Shown here piece after piece: positions 37,237 through 45,924 of a DNA stretch of 64,000 bases (position 1 is the stretch's first letter; each line of letters starts with the position of its first letter). The stretch is from the NCBI GenBank assembly GCA_051954235.1, contig JBQCHY010000114.1, positions 1 to 64,000 of the forward strand, given 5' to 3'. Below the pieces are notes generated by a model that saw only the letters and a list, made by a program, of their open reading frames with translations, did no database searches and had not been told where the DNA came from. The translations under genes and the position numbers were made by a program. Origin of the DNA: 62-47 sp051954235. GTDB lineage: Bacteria; Pseudomonadota; Alphaproteobacteria; Rhizobiales; Xanthobacteraceae.

Positions 37237-38106
37237 ATGAAGCGTCCAGCCAAGAAAGTGGCGACAGATCGCAGTTTTGTCGTTGCTCTTGCTCGCGGCC
37301 TTGAAGTGTTGCGCGCATTTCATCCCAAGGACGGGCTGCTCGGCAATCAGGAGATCGCCGCCCGCACCAATTTACCCAAGCCAACCGTGTCCCGGCTGAC
37401 CTATACGCTCACCAAGCTCGGCTATCTTACACAGGTGCCGCGGTTCGAGAAGTATCAACTGACGCCCGCTGCCATGTCGCTCGGTTATGCCGCGCTGGCC
37501 AATCTCGGCGTTCAGCATTTGTCCGAGTCGTTTCGCGAGGACGTGATGCGCGCCACCGGCGGCGCGGTCGCGGTCGGCGCGCGCGACCGGCTCAGCATGA
37601 TCTATTTCGGCCAGAGCCGCAGCGGCCTTGCGCTCGGCGTGCAACTCGACGTCGGCTCCAAGGTTCCGATCGCGACAACCGCGATGGGCCGCGCCTATAT
37701 CTGGGCCCTGCCCGATGACGAACGCACGCAGTTGCTGCGCGAATTGCGCGAACATTACGGCAGCCGCTGGCCACGCATTCGTGAAGGCATTGAGCGCGCG
37801 GGCGAACTCGTCGCCAAGCGCGGCTTCGCGATCTCCGTCGGCGAATGGCAGGATGACATTCACGCCGCCGGCGTCGCGATCACGCTCAACGACGGAACAG
37901 GTCCGTATGCATTCAATTGCGGGGCGCCTGCATTCCGTTTCACGGAAGATCGTTTACTCAACGACATTGGACCACGTCTGGTGACGATGGTAAGGAGCAT
38001 AGAAGCAGCGTTGGGCGGAAGCTCGACGCCGCATACAAAAAAAGCCGACACCAAAAAATCAAAAGGAGGAGGGAAAGTTGCGCGCATGGTTGCGGGGATT
38101 CGATAA
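37237..38106 (+). CDS. IclR-family transcriptional regulator
   Basis: A 289-aa regulator with an N-terminal winged helix (about residues 14-75; IAARTNLPKPTVSRLTYTLTKLGYL) and a C-terminal IclR ligand domain (TGGAVAVGARDRLSMIYFGQS, then TTAMGRAYIWALPDDER and VKRGFAISVGEW-type segments). The last 35 residues are Lys-rich (HTKKADTKKSKGGGKV). It is divergent from the beta-oxidation operon and directly upstream of an ABC transporter operon, so it probably controls both in response to the imported acid or its CoA ester. Other family members can activate or repress. Confidence 0.88.
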   Translation: MKRPAKKVATDRSFVVALARGLEVLRAFHPKDGLLGNQEIAARTNLPKPTVSRLTYTLTKLGYLTQVPRFEKYQLTPAAMSLGYAALANLGVQHLSESFREDVMRATGGAVAVGARDRLSMIYFGQSRSGLALGVQLDVGSKVPIATTAMGRAYIWALPDDERTQLLRELREHYGSRWPRIREGIERAGELVAKRGFAISVGEWQDDIHAAGVAITLNDGTGPYAFNCGAPAFRFTEDRLLNDIGPRLVTMVRSIEAALGGSSTPHTKKADTKKSKGGGKVARMVAGIR

Positions 38107-38169
38107 TCTTCACGGTCATGGCCTCCGGCGTTCATCGTCGGTCGCAATGACAAGGTTGGGCTGCCGCCG

Positions 38170-38979
38170 ATGACACAGGCACAGCTCGCGCGGGGACAAG
38201 CCGCTTCGGCCAATCCCCTGCTCGCGGTTCGCGACGTCAGCGTCGTGTTCGGCGGCATCGTCGCCCTGAATGGCGTGTCATTCGACATGAAGCAGGGACA
38301 AATCCTCGGCCTCATCGGGCCGAACGGCGCCGGCAAGACGACGCTGTTCAATTGCCTGAGCCGGCTCTACCAGCCGAGCAAGGGCGATATCCTGATGGAG
38401 GGCGCCAGCATTTTGACGCGCCCGCCGCACAAGATCGCCGAGATCGGCATCGGCCGCACGTTCCAGAACGTCGCGCTGTTTCCCAACATGAGCGTGCTCG
38501 ACAACGTTCGCGTCGGCATGCACGCGCACACCAACAGCGACATCATCAGCGACTCGCTGAAGCTGCCGTGGGTGCGCCGTGGTGAAGCCGCCATCAATCG
38601 CAACGTCGATCAGATCCTCTCCTATCTCGATCTCACCAGCGTCGGCCATTCCATCGTGTCCGGCTTGCCGTTCGGCACGCAGAAGCGCGTCGAACTGGCG
38701 CGCGCGCTCGCGGCCGAGCCGAAGATCCTGCTGCTCGACGAGCCGGCGGGCGGCTTGAACCACGAGGAAGTCTACATCCTCGGCGACCTGATCCGGCGCA
38801 TTCGTGACGAGCGCGGCATCACCGTGCTTCTGGTCGAGCATCACATGGGACTGGTGATGTCGATCGCCGACCACGTCGTGGCGCTCAACTTCGGCCGCAA
38901 ACTCGCAGAGGGGACGCCGTCTCAGGTGCAGTCGGACCCGGAGGTCATCAAGGCTTATCTGGGGAGCAAGGACCAATGA
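38170..38979 (+). CDS. LivG-type ABC transporter ATPase
   Basis: A 269-aa ATP-binding subunit of a branched-chain-amino-acid-type (HAAT) importer. Walker A GPNGAGKTTL, the signature LPFGTQKRVELARAL (degenerate in this subfamily), Walker B LLLDEPAGGLN and the H-loop VEHHMGLV are present. It drives uptake through the permeases at 39701 and 40582. The first gene of a seven-gene plus-strand set, it overlaps livF by four bases. Confidence 0.92.
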   Translation: MTQAQLARGQAASANPLLAVRDVSVVFGGIVALNGVSFDMKQGQILGLIGPNGAGKTTLFNCLSRLYQPSKGDILMEGASILTRPPHKIAEIGIGRTFQNVALFPNMSVLDNVRVGMHAHTNSDIISDSLKLPWVRRGEAAINRNVDQILSYLDLTSVGHSIVSGLPFGTQKRVELARALAAEPKILLLDEPAGGLNHEEVYILGDLIRRIRDERGITVLLVEHHMGLVMSIADHVVALNFGRKLAEGTPSQVQSDPEVIKAYLGSKDQ

Positions 38980-39689
38980 CCACATTGCTCAGCGTTCACG
39001 ACCTGCGGGCCTATTACGGCCAGGTGCAGGCGCTTCATGGCCTCTCGTTCGATCTCAACGAAGGCAGCATGACCACCTTGCTCGGCGCCAACGGCGCCGG
39101 CAAGACCACCACCCTGCGCGCGATCTGCAACATGGTGCGCTCGACCGGTGGGATTCAGTTCGAGGGCAAACCGCTCACCGGCAAGTCGACCGAGAACATC
39201 GTGCGGCTCGGCATCGCCCATGTGCCGCAAGGCCGCGGCACCTTCACCACGCTGACAGTGGAGGAGAACCTTCAGCTCGGCGCCATCAGCCGCAAGGATA
39301 TCAAGGCGATCTCCGGCGACATCGAGCGGATGTACGCGCACTTCCCGGTGCTCAAGCAACGGCACACGCAACAGGCCGGCACGTTGTCGGGCGGCGAGCA
39401 GCAGATGCTCGCGGTGGCGCGCGCGTTGATGCTGCGGCCGCGGCTGATGCTGCTCGACGAGCCGTCGTTCGGCCTCGCGCCGCTGATCGTGCGCGATCTC
39501 TTCAACATCCTCGGCAAGATCAACCGCGAGGATAAAGTCTCGATCCTGGTAGTGGAGCAGAACGCTCAACTCGCCCTCGAGATCGCGGACAAGGCTTACG
39601 TCATCGAAACCGGTCGCATCGTGATGTCGGGCAACGCGAAGGAAATCGCGAACGACGAGTCGGTGCGCAAATCCTATCTCGGTTACTGA
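38976..39689 (+). CDS. LivF-type ABC transporter ATPase
   Basis: A 237-aa second ATPase of the importer. Walker A GANGAGKTTT, the signature LSGGEQQMLAVARAL, Walker B LMLLDEPSFGLAPL and VVEQNAQLALEIAD are intact. The ATG at 38976 overlaps the LivG stop. The usual partner order G-F-H-M is followed here. Confidence 0.92.
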   Translation: MTTLLSVHDLRAYYGQVQALHGLSFDLNEGSMTTLLGANGAGKTTTLRAICNMVRSTGGIQFEGKPLTGKSTENIVRLGIAHVPQGRGTFTTLTVEENLQLGAISRKDIKAISGDIERMYAHFPVLKQRHTQQAGTLSGGEQQMLAVARALMLRPRLMLLDEPSFGLAPLIVRDLFNILGKINREDKVSILVVEQNAQLALEIADKAYVIETGRIVMSGNAKEIANDESVRKSYLGY

Positions 39690-39700
39690 GGAGACCGGCC

Positions 39701-40579
39701 ATGGAGCTTTTCATCAATCAAGTCCTGGCTGGTGTCGCAACAGGCGCGATCTACGCCTGTATGGCGCTGGCTATCGTCATGATCTATCAGGCAATCGACC
39801 ATCTGAACTTCGCCCAGGGCGAAATGGCGATGTTCTCGACCTTCATCGCCTGGCAACTGATGCAGTGGGGCGTGCCCTACTGGTGGGCGTTCCTGCTGAC
39901 GTTGATCATCTCGTTCATCGCCGGCATCATCATCGAGCGCGTGCTGTTCAAGCCGCTGGCCAAGGCGCCGGTGCTGACCAACGTCGCCGGCTTCATCGCG
40001 CTGTTCGCCATCGTCAACAGCGTGGCGGGCCTGATCTGGGACTTCACCATCAAGCAGTTCCCGACCCCGTTCGGCTCCTCGCCGTTCCTCGGCAGTCAGC
40101 TCATCTCGACCCACCAGGCCGGCATGATCGGCGTGACGCTGGGATTGCTGATCGCACTGTTCCTGTTCTTCCGCTTCACGCGGATTGGCCTCGCGATGCG
40201 GGCGGCGGCGGCGATGCCTGAATCGGCGCGGCTCGTCGGCATCAACACGAGCTGGATGGTGGCGCTGGGCTGGGGCATGGCCTCCGCCATCGGCGCCATC
40301 GCCGGCATCCTGATCGCACCGGTGGTGTTCCTCGAGCCCAACATGATGCTCGGCGTGCTGCTCTACGGGTTTGCTGCGGCCGTGCTCGGCGGCCTCACCA
40401 GCCCGCTCGGCGCCGTGCTCGGCGGCTTCCTGGTCGGCATCTTTGAGAACCTTGTCGGCACCTACATTCCAGGCGTCGGCAATGAACTGAAGCTGCCGAT
40501 CGCGTTGGCGCTGATCGTCATTGTTCTGGTTGTGAGACCGAACGGCCTGATGGGCCACACCGTCGTAAAGCGAGTTTGA
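39701..40579 (+). CDS. LivH-type ABC transporter permease
   Basis: A 292-aa inner-membrane permease (about eight helices) of the HAAT class. AIVMIYQAIDHLNFAQGEMAMFSTF near residues 22-48 and the EAA-type ATPase contact MPESARLVGINTSWM are visible. It forms the channel with LivM at 40582, which begins three bases after its stop. Confidence 0.92.
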   Translation: MELFINQVLAGVATGAIYACMALAIVMIYQAIDHLNFAQGEMAMFSTFIAWQLMQWGVPYWWAFLLTLIISFIAGIIIERVLFKPLAKAPVLTNVAGFIALFAIVNSVAGLIWDFTIKQFPTPFGSSPFLGSQLISTHQAGMIGVTLGLLIALFLFFRFTRIGLAMRAAAAMPESARLVGINTSWMVALGWGMASAIGAIAGILIAPVVFLEPNMMLGVLLYGFAAAVLGGLTSPLGAVLGGFLVGIFENLVGTYIPGVGNELKLPIALALIVIVLVVRPNGLMGHTVVKRV

Positions 40580-40581
40580 TC

Positions 40582-41607
40582 ATGAGCACCATTCAAGAAT
40601 CTGCTGCCGAGACTCAAGCCGCCGCAACCGTCGACGCACCGCCCAAGAAGGCCATGGGACTGGGACGCACGGCGTCATGGGTGATGTTGATCGCCTTCCT
40701 CGTGCTGCCGTTATTGGTCAAAAACTTCGTGATCTTCCAGGTCACGATGGTTTTGATCTACGGCATCGCCGTGCTGGCGCTCAACATCCTCACCGGCGGC
40801 AGCGGTCAGTTCTCGCTCGGCCAGAGCGCGTTCTATGCCATCGGCGCCTATACCGCCGCGATCCTGATCGAGCACGCCGGCGTCAATTACGCCCTGACGC
40901 TGCCGGCCGCCGGCATCGTCTGCTTCATCGTCGGTTTCCTGTTCGGTTTCCCGGCGCTGCGGCTGTCCGGCATCTATCTGGCGCTGGCAACCTATGCCTT
41001 CGCCGTGGCGATGCCGCAGTTGTTGAAGCTCGGTGTGATCGAGCATTGGACCGGTGGCGTGCAAGGCCTGGTGGTGACCAAGCCCGACGCGCCGTTCGGC
41101 CTGCCGATGTCGCAGGATATGTGGCTGTACTACTTCACGCTGGCGGTCTCGATTGCGATCTACCTTGCCTCGGTCAATCTGCTGAGGTCGCGTTCGGGAC
41201 GGGCAATGATGGCCATTCGCGACAACGAGATCGCAGCGTCCGCCATGGGCGTTGACCTCTCGGTCTACAAGACGCTGGCGTTCGGCGTCTCGGCCGGCAT
41301 CACCGGCGTCGCCGGTGCGCTCGGCGCCATCGCGGTGCAGTTCGTCGCTCCCGACAGCTACACCTTCACATTGGCCATTGCGTTGTTCCTCGGCATGGTG
41401 GTCGGGGGCGTCGGCTGGCTGCCGGGCTCGCTCGCGGGCGCGGCGTTCATTGTGTTCGTTCCGAACATCGCCGAAAGCATTTCGAAGGGGCTTTCCGGCG
41501 CCTTCTTCGGCGTGCTGCTGTTCGTCGTCATCTACCTGGTGCCGCATGGCGCACGGCAAGGCGCGATCTTTTTTGAAAACCTGTTCAACAAAGCCAGAAG
41601 GAGCTAA
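40582..41607 (+). CDS. LivM-type ABC transporter permease
   Basis: A 341-aa permease with a polar N-terminal extension of about 30 residues before the first helix. GGSGQFSLGQSAFYAIGAYTAA and RDNEIAASAMGVDLSVYKTLAFGVSAG are the family blocks, and the second is the ATPase contact. The ATG at 40582 is used; a TTG six bases earlier overlaps LivH. The first binding-protein gene follows seven bases after its stop. Confidence 0.92.
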   Translation: MSTIQESAAETQAAATVDAPPKKAMGLGRTASWVMLIAFLVLPLLVKNFVIFQVTMVLIYGIAVLALNILTGGSGQFSLGQSAFYAIGAYTAAILIEHAGVNYALTLPAAGIVCFIVGFLFGFPALRLSGIYLALATYAFAVAMPQLLKLGVIEHWTGGVQGLVVTKPDAPFGLPMSQDMWLYYFTLAVSIAIYLASVNLLRSRSGRAMMAIRDNEIAASAMGVDLSVYKTLAFGVSAGITGVAGALGAIAVQFVAPDSYTFTLAIALFLGMVVGGVGWLPGSLAGAAFIVFVPNIAESISKGLSGAFFGVLLFVVIYLVPHGARQGAIFFENLFNKARRS

Positions 41608-41614
41608 ACGGGGA

Positions 41615-42844
41615 ATGACGTTCCGACAAAAATTAAGAATCGCCACGTTCTCAACGGCGATCATGGCCTTTGCCGCAACCGGGGGCAGCGCTCTCGCCCA
41701 GAAGAAGTACGACACGGGCGCGAGCGACGCGGAGATCAAGATCGGCAACATCATGCCGTATAGCGGTCCCGCGTCGGCCTACGGCATCATCGGCAAGACC
41801 GAAGCGGCCTACTTCCAGATGATCAACGAGAAGGGCGGCATCAACGGGCGCAAGGTGAATTTCATCAGCTACGATGACGCCTACAGCCCGCCCAAGGCGG
41901 TGGAGCACACCCGCAAGCTGGTCGAGAGCGACGAAGTCTTGCTGGTGTTCAATCCGCTGGGCACGCCCTCCAACACGGCGATCCAGAAGTACCTGAACGC
42001 CAAGAAGGTGCCGCAACTGTTCGTCGCCACTGGTGCTGCGAAGTGGAACGACCCGACGCACTTCCCCTGGACCATGGGCTGGCAGCCCAACTACCAGGAC
42101 GAAGCCCGCATCTACGCCAAGTATCTTCTGAAGGAAAAGCCCGACGCCAAGGTGGCGGTGCTGTATCAGAACGACGACTTCGGCAAGGATTACGTCAAGG
42201 GCTTCAAGGAAGGCCTCGGCGACAAGGCGAAGTCGATGATCGTCACCGAGGAGAGCTATGAAATCTCCGAGCCGACGATCGATTCGCACATCGTCAAGAT
42301 CAAGGCCAGCGGCGCCGATACGCTGATGGACTTCACCACGCCGAAGTTTGCCGCTCAGACCATCAAGAAGAACGGCGAACTGAACTGGAAGCCGCTGCAC
42401 ATCGTCACCAACGTCAGCATCTCGGTCGGCGCGGTGATGAAGCCCGCCGGCCTCGAATATGGCCAGGGCGTGCTGTCGGCCGCCTACCTCAAGGACGGTG
42501 CCGACCCGCAGTGGGACAACGACGAGGGCATGAAGAAATGGATCGCCTTCGTCGACAAGTACATGCCGGGCGCCAACAAGGCCGATAGCGGCCTTGTCTA
42601 CGGCTACGGTGCCGCCCAGACCCTGCACAAGGTTCTGGAAATGGCGGGCGACAACCTCACGCGTGAGAACGTGATGAAGCAGGCCGCCAGCCTGAAGGAC
42701 TTCCAGACCGACGTGGCGTTGCCGGGCATCACCATCAACACCAGCGCGACGGACTTCGCTCCGTTCCAGCAGGTGCGGATGATGCGCTTCCAGGGTGAGA
42801 AGTGGGAGCTGTTCGGCGACATCATCAGCAGCGACGGCCACTGA
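41615..42844 (+). CDS. ABC transporter substrate-binding protein, copy 1
   Basis: A periplasmic binding protein of the HAAT class (409 aa). The signal peptide ends near ...GGSALAQ|KKYDTG. It begins the mature chain with KKYDTGASDAEIKIGNIMPYSGPASAYG, then the conserved GGINGRKVNFISYDDAYSPPKAVE. It is the first of three tandem paralogues of exactly the same length. Together with the transporter next to a beta-oxidation operon, the ligand is probably a dicarboxylic or aliphatic acid rather than an amino acid. It lies seven bases after LivM, so it is co-translated with the transporter. Confidence 0.9.
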   Translation: MTFRQKLRIATFSTAIMAFAATGGSALAQKKYDTGASDAEIKIGNIMPYSGPASAYGIIGKTEAAYFQMINEKGGINGRKVNFISYDDAYSPPKAVEHTRKLVESDEVLLVFNPLGTPSNTAIQKYLNAKKVPQLFVATGAAKWNDPTHFPWTMGWQPNYQDEARIYAKYLLKEKPDAKVAVLYQNDDFGKDYVKGFKEGLGDKAKSMIVTEESYEISEPTIDSHIVKIKASGADTLMDFTTPKFAAQTIKKNGELNWKPLHIVTNVSISVGAVMKPAGLEYGQGVLSAAYLKDGADPQWDNDEGMKKWIAFVDKYMPGANKADSGLVYGYGAAQTLHKVLEMAGDNLTRENVMKQAASLKDFQTDVALPGITINTSATDFAPFQQVRMMRFQGEKWELFGDIISSDGH

Positions 42845-42876
42845 TCGAGCCCGATCGTTCTGTTCAAGCATGACCC

Positions 42877-42914
42877 GCGGCCTCGCCCCTCCCCGGGGCG
42901 GGGCCGCCCTTCTT
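42877..42914 (+). terminator. Hairpin after binding-protein copy 1
   Basis: GCGGCCTCGCCCC (42877-42889) pairs with GGGGCGGGGCCGC (42895-42907) with one wobble. TTCTTT follows within three bases. It is probably a partial terminator or an mRNA stabiliser. Confidence 0.75.
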
Positions 42915-42939
42915 TGGAAATCACATCAACGAGGAAACC

Positions 42940-44169
42940 ATGTCGAGACGACCATCGTTTGCCATCTCCACGTTCGCCGCCGCGACACTCGCGCTTGTCG
43001 TGTCCGGCGGACACGCGCTGGCGCAGAAGAAGTACGACACCGGCGCGACCGACACCGAGATCAAGATCGGCAACATCGTGCCCTATAGCGGCCCCGCCTC
43101 GGCTTACGGCGTGGTCGGCAAGGCCATGGGCGCCGTGTTTCAGCGCGTCAACGACACCGGCGGCATCAACGGCCGCAAGGTCAACTTTATTTCCTACGAC
43201 GACGCCTACAGCCCGCCGAAGGCGGTCGAGCAAGTGCGCAAGCTGGTCGAGAGCGACGAAGTGCTCTTGACCTTCGGCGTGCTCGGCACGCCGTCCAACT
43301 CGGCGATTCAGAAATATCTCAACGCCAAGAAGGTGCCGCAGCTCTTCCTCGCCACCGGCGCGACCAAGTGGAATGACCCGACCCACTTCCCATGGACCAT
43401 GGGCTGGCTGCCGAGCTATCAGGCCGAAGGGAATATCTACGCCAAGTATCTGCTGAAGGATCATGCCGGCAAGAAGATCGCGATCCTCTATCAGAACGAT
43501 GACTTCGGCAAAGACTACCTGAAAGGCATCAAGGATGGCCTCGGCGACAAGGCGTCGAACATCGTCATCGAGGAAAGCTACGAACTGTCCGAGCCGACCA
43601 TCGACACCCATATCGTCAAGATGAAGGCAGCCAATCCTGACGTCATGCTGTATTTCACCACGCCGAAATTCGGCGCGCAGGCGCTGAAGAAGGTCGGTGA
43701 GCTGGCCTGGAAGCCGATTCAGATCATCGCCAATGTCAGCGCCTCGACGGCGACGGTGATGAAGCCCGCCGGCTTCGAGAACGCGCAGGGCGTGATCTCC
43801 GCAGCTTACGCCAAGGACGCGAGCGATCCGCAGTGGAAGGACGACGCCGGCATGAAGGACTACGACAGCCTGCTGGCGAAGTACCTGCCGGACACCAACC
43901 GCACCGACAGTTCGGCGATGACCGGCTACAACATGGCGCTGACCATGGTGGCGCTCCTCAAGAACTGCGGCGACGACCTCACCCGCGCCAACATCATGAA
44001 GCAGGCGGCGAACCTTAAGGATCTCGAAATCTCCGGCCTGCTGCCGGGCATCAAGATCAACACCAGCCCGACGGATTTCGCCCCGATCAGCCAGTTGCAA
44101 TTGATGCGCTTCGACAACGGCCGCTGGCAGTTGTTCGGCGACGTGATCAGCAGCGACGCCGGCAAGTGA
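42940..44169 (+). CDS. ABC transporter substrate-binding protein, copy 2
   Basis: The second paralogue (409 aa). Signal peptide VVSGGHALAQ|KKYDTG, then a mature chain that aligns with copies 1 and 3 without obvious gaps (GNIVPYSGPASAYGVVGKAMG). It differs in ligand-loop positions, for example FGVLGTPSNS for copy 1's FNPLGTPSNT. It has its own ribosome-binding site (GAGGAAACC), and is preceded and followed by hairpins. It is likely to feed the same transporter with a related ligand. Confidence 0.9.
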   Translation: MSRRPSFAISTFAAATLALVVSGGHALAQKKYDTGATDTEIKIGNIVPYSGPASAYGVVGKAMGAVFQRVNDTGGINGRKVNFISYDDAYSPPKAVEQVRKLVESDEVLLTFGVLGTPSNSAIQKYLNAKKVPQLFLATGATKWNDPTHFPWTMGWLPSYQAEGNIYAKYLLKDHAGKKIAILYQNDDFGKDYLKGIKDGLGDKASNIVIEESYELSEPTIDTHIVKMKAANPDVMLYFTTPKFGAQALKKVGELAWKPIQIIANVSASTATVMKPAGFENAQGVISAAYAKDASDPQWKDDAGMKDYDSLLAKYLPDTNRTDSSAMTGYNMALTMVALLKNCGDDLTRANIMKQAANLKDLEISGLLPGIKINTSPTDFAPISQLQLMRFDNGRWQLFGDVISSDAGK

Positions 44170-44197
44170 ACTGACCGCCTGCATAGAGAACGCCACG

Positions 44198-44232
44198 CGG
44201 CCTCGCTCCTCCGGAGCGGGGCCGTTTCTTTT
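44198..44232 (+). terminator. Hairpin after binding-protein copy 2
   Basis: CGGCCTCGCTCC (44198-44209) pairs with GGAGCGGGGCCG (44213-44224) around a three-base loop. TTTCTTTT follows. The stem sequence is closely related to the hairpin after copy 1. Confidence 0.8.
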
Positions 44233-44404
44233 GTGATGCAGCACTGCCGTGCCGCAGCGCGGCAAACGGTTTCGTGACTTCGCATCGCGGCGCACACGCG
44301 GGATTTCCTGTTGCCGAAGGCCGCTGGCGGGCGTTGAATACCGGCGAGGCCGACGCGCCTCCAATAAAAACACGACACATCATCATGACAGAGGGAGGTT
44401 CGAT

Positions 44405-45634
44405 ATGCCCGTTCTCAAACGGCCGGCAGCGGTGATTTCGGCTGCCTTGATTGTTCTCGCGACCGCCGGCAGCGCCGCATTCGCGCAGAAGAAATACGAC
44501 ACCGGCGCTAGCGATACCGAAATCAAGATCGGCAACATCATGCCCTACAGCGGACCCGCGTCCGCATACGGCGTGATTGGCAAAACCGAAGCCGCTTACT
44601 TCAAGATGATCAACGATCAGGGCGGCATCAACGGCCGCAAGATCAACTTCATCTCTTACGACGATGCCTACAGCCCGCCGAAAACCGTCGAGCAGGCTCG
44701 CAAGCTGGTCGAAAGCGACGAGGTGCTGTTCATCTTCAATTCGCTCGGCACGCCGCCGAACTCGGCGATCCACAAATACATGAACGCCAAGAAGGTGCCG
44801 CAACTGTTCGTCGCCACCGGCGCCACCAAGTGGAACGACGCGAAGGACTTTCCCTGGACCATGGGCTGGCAGCCCAGCTACCAGAGCGAAACCCGCATCT
44901 ATGCGAAATACATCCTGAAGAACATGCCGAACGCCAAGATCGCCGTGTTGTATCAGAACGACGACTACGGCAAGGACTACCTGAAGGGACTGCTCGACGG
45001 CCTCGGCGCCAAAGCCAAGACCATGATCATCGCCCAGGACAGCTATGAACTCTCCGAGCCGACGATCGATTCCCATATCGTCAGCTTGAAAGCATCCGGC
45101 GCCGATGTGTTCATGAACATCACCACGCCGAAATTCGCCGCGCAGGCGATCAAGAAGATGGCCGAGATCGGCTGGAAGCCGACACACTTCCTCAACAACG
45201 TTTCGGCCTCGATCGGCAGCGTGATCAAGCCGGCTGGCTACGAGAACTCGCAGGATATTATCTCGGCCACCTACCTGATGGATGCCGCCGACCCGCAATG
45301 GAAGAACAATGCCGGCATGAAGTCGTTCGATGACTTCCTCGCCAAGCAGTTCCCCGAAGGCAACCGGCTCGATGGCGGGGTCATGGTCGGCTACAACGTC
45401 GCGCAGACCATGGTGCAAGTGCTCAAGCAGTGCGGCGACAACCTGACCCGCGCTAACGTGATGAAGCAGGCGGCGAGCCTGAAGGATTATGCCTCAACGA
45501 ATCTGTTGCCGGGCATCAAGATCAACACCAGCGCCACCGACTTCGCACCGATCGAGCAGTTGCAACTGATGCGGTTCAAGGGCCAGCAGTGGGTGCTGTT
45601 CGGCGATATCATCAGCGGCGAGATCGGAGGGTAG
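44405..45634 (+). CDS. ABC transporter substrate-binding protein, copy 3
   Basis: The third paralogue (409 aa). Signal peptide ATAGSAAFAQ|KKYDTG. The mature chain again reads GNIMPYSGPASAYGVIGKTEAAYF and ends with a similar MRFKGQQWVLFGDIIS. The ATG at 44405 has GAGGGAGG upstream. The 235-base gap before it (44170-44404) is wider than the one between copies 1 and 2, so copy 3 might have its own promoter. Confidence 0.9.
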   Translation: MPVLKRPAAVISAALIVLATAGSAAFAQKKYDTGASDTEIKIGNIMPYSGPASAYGVIGKTEAAYFKMINDQGGINGRKINFISYDDAYSPPKTVEQARKLVESDEVLFIFNSLGTPPNSAIHKYMNAKKVPQLFVATGATKWNDAKDFPWTMGWQPSYQSETRIYAKYILKNMPNAKIAVLYQNDDYGKDYLKGLLDGLGAKAKTMIIAQDSYELSEPTIDSHIVSLKASGADVFMNITTPKFAAQAIKKMAEIGWKPTHFLNNVSASIGSVIKPAGYENSQDIISATYLMDAADPQWKNNAGMKSFDDFLAKQFPEGNRLDGGVMVGYNVAQTMVQVLKQCGDNLTRANVMKQAASLKDYASTNLLPGIKINTSATDFAPIEQLQLMRFKGQQWVLFGDIISGEIGG

Positions 45635-45664
45635 AATGGTTTCGTTTAAATGGAATCAGCAACG

Positions 45665-45753
45665 CGTCATGGCCGGGCTTGTCCCGGCCATCCACGTCTT
45701 TGCCTTGCGAGGACTTCAAGACGTGGATGCCCGGCACAAGGCCGGGCATGACG
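45665..45753. repeat. Type B intergenic palindromic repeat
   Basis: CGTCATGGCCGGGCTTGTCCC and ...GGCCGGGCATGACGGA, with CCACGTCTT / AAGACGTGG inner arms. It lies after the third binding-protein gene. Confidence 0.85.
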
Positions 45754-45833
45754 GACTTGGATGCTTCCGTCAAAATGAAACGCTCTAATGAAATGCGGAT
45801 AGGTTGACCACTTTAACCTCCCCGTCAAAATCG

Positions 45834-45863
45834 AAAACCCTCGCCCCGCGAGGGTTTTCTTTT
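45834..45863 (+). terminator. Rho-independent terminator upstream of the kinase gene
   Basis: AAAACCCTCG (45834-45843) pairs with CGAGGGTTTT (45849-45858) around a five-base loop, followed by CTTTT. It probably ends the transporter operon before the glycerate kinase gene. Confidence 0.8.
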
Positions 45864-45924
45864 GGCGCGATCGGATGGATAACCGGTAACCCGTCCTGAC
45901 CTGTTCAGCGAGCCCCGCAGCCCC

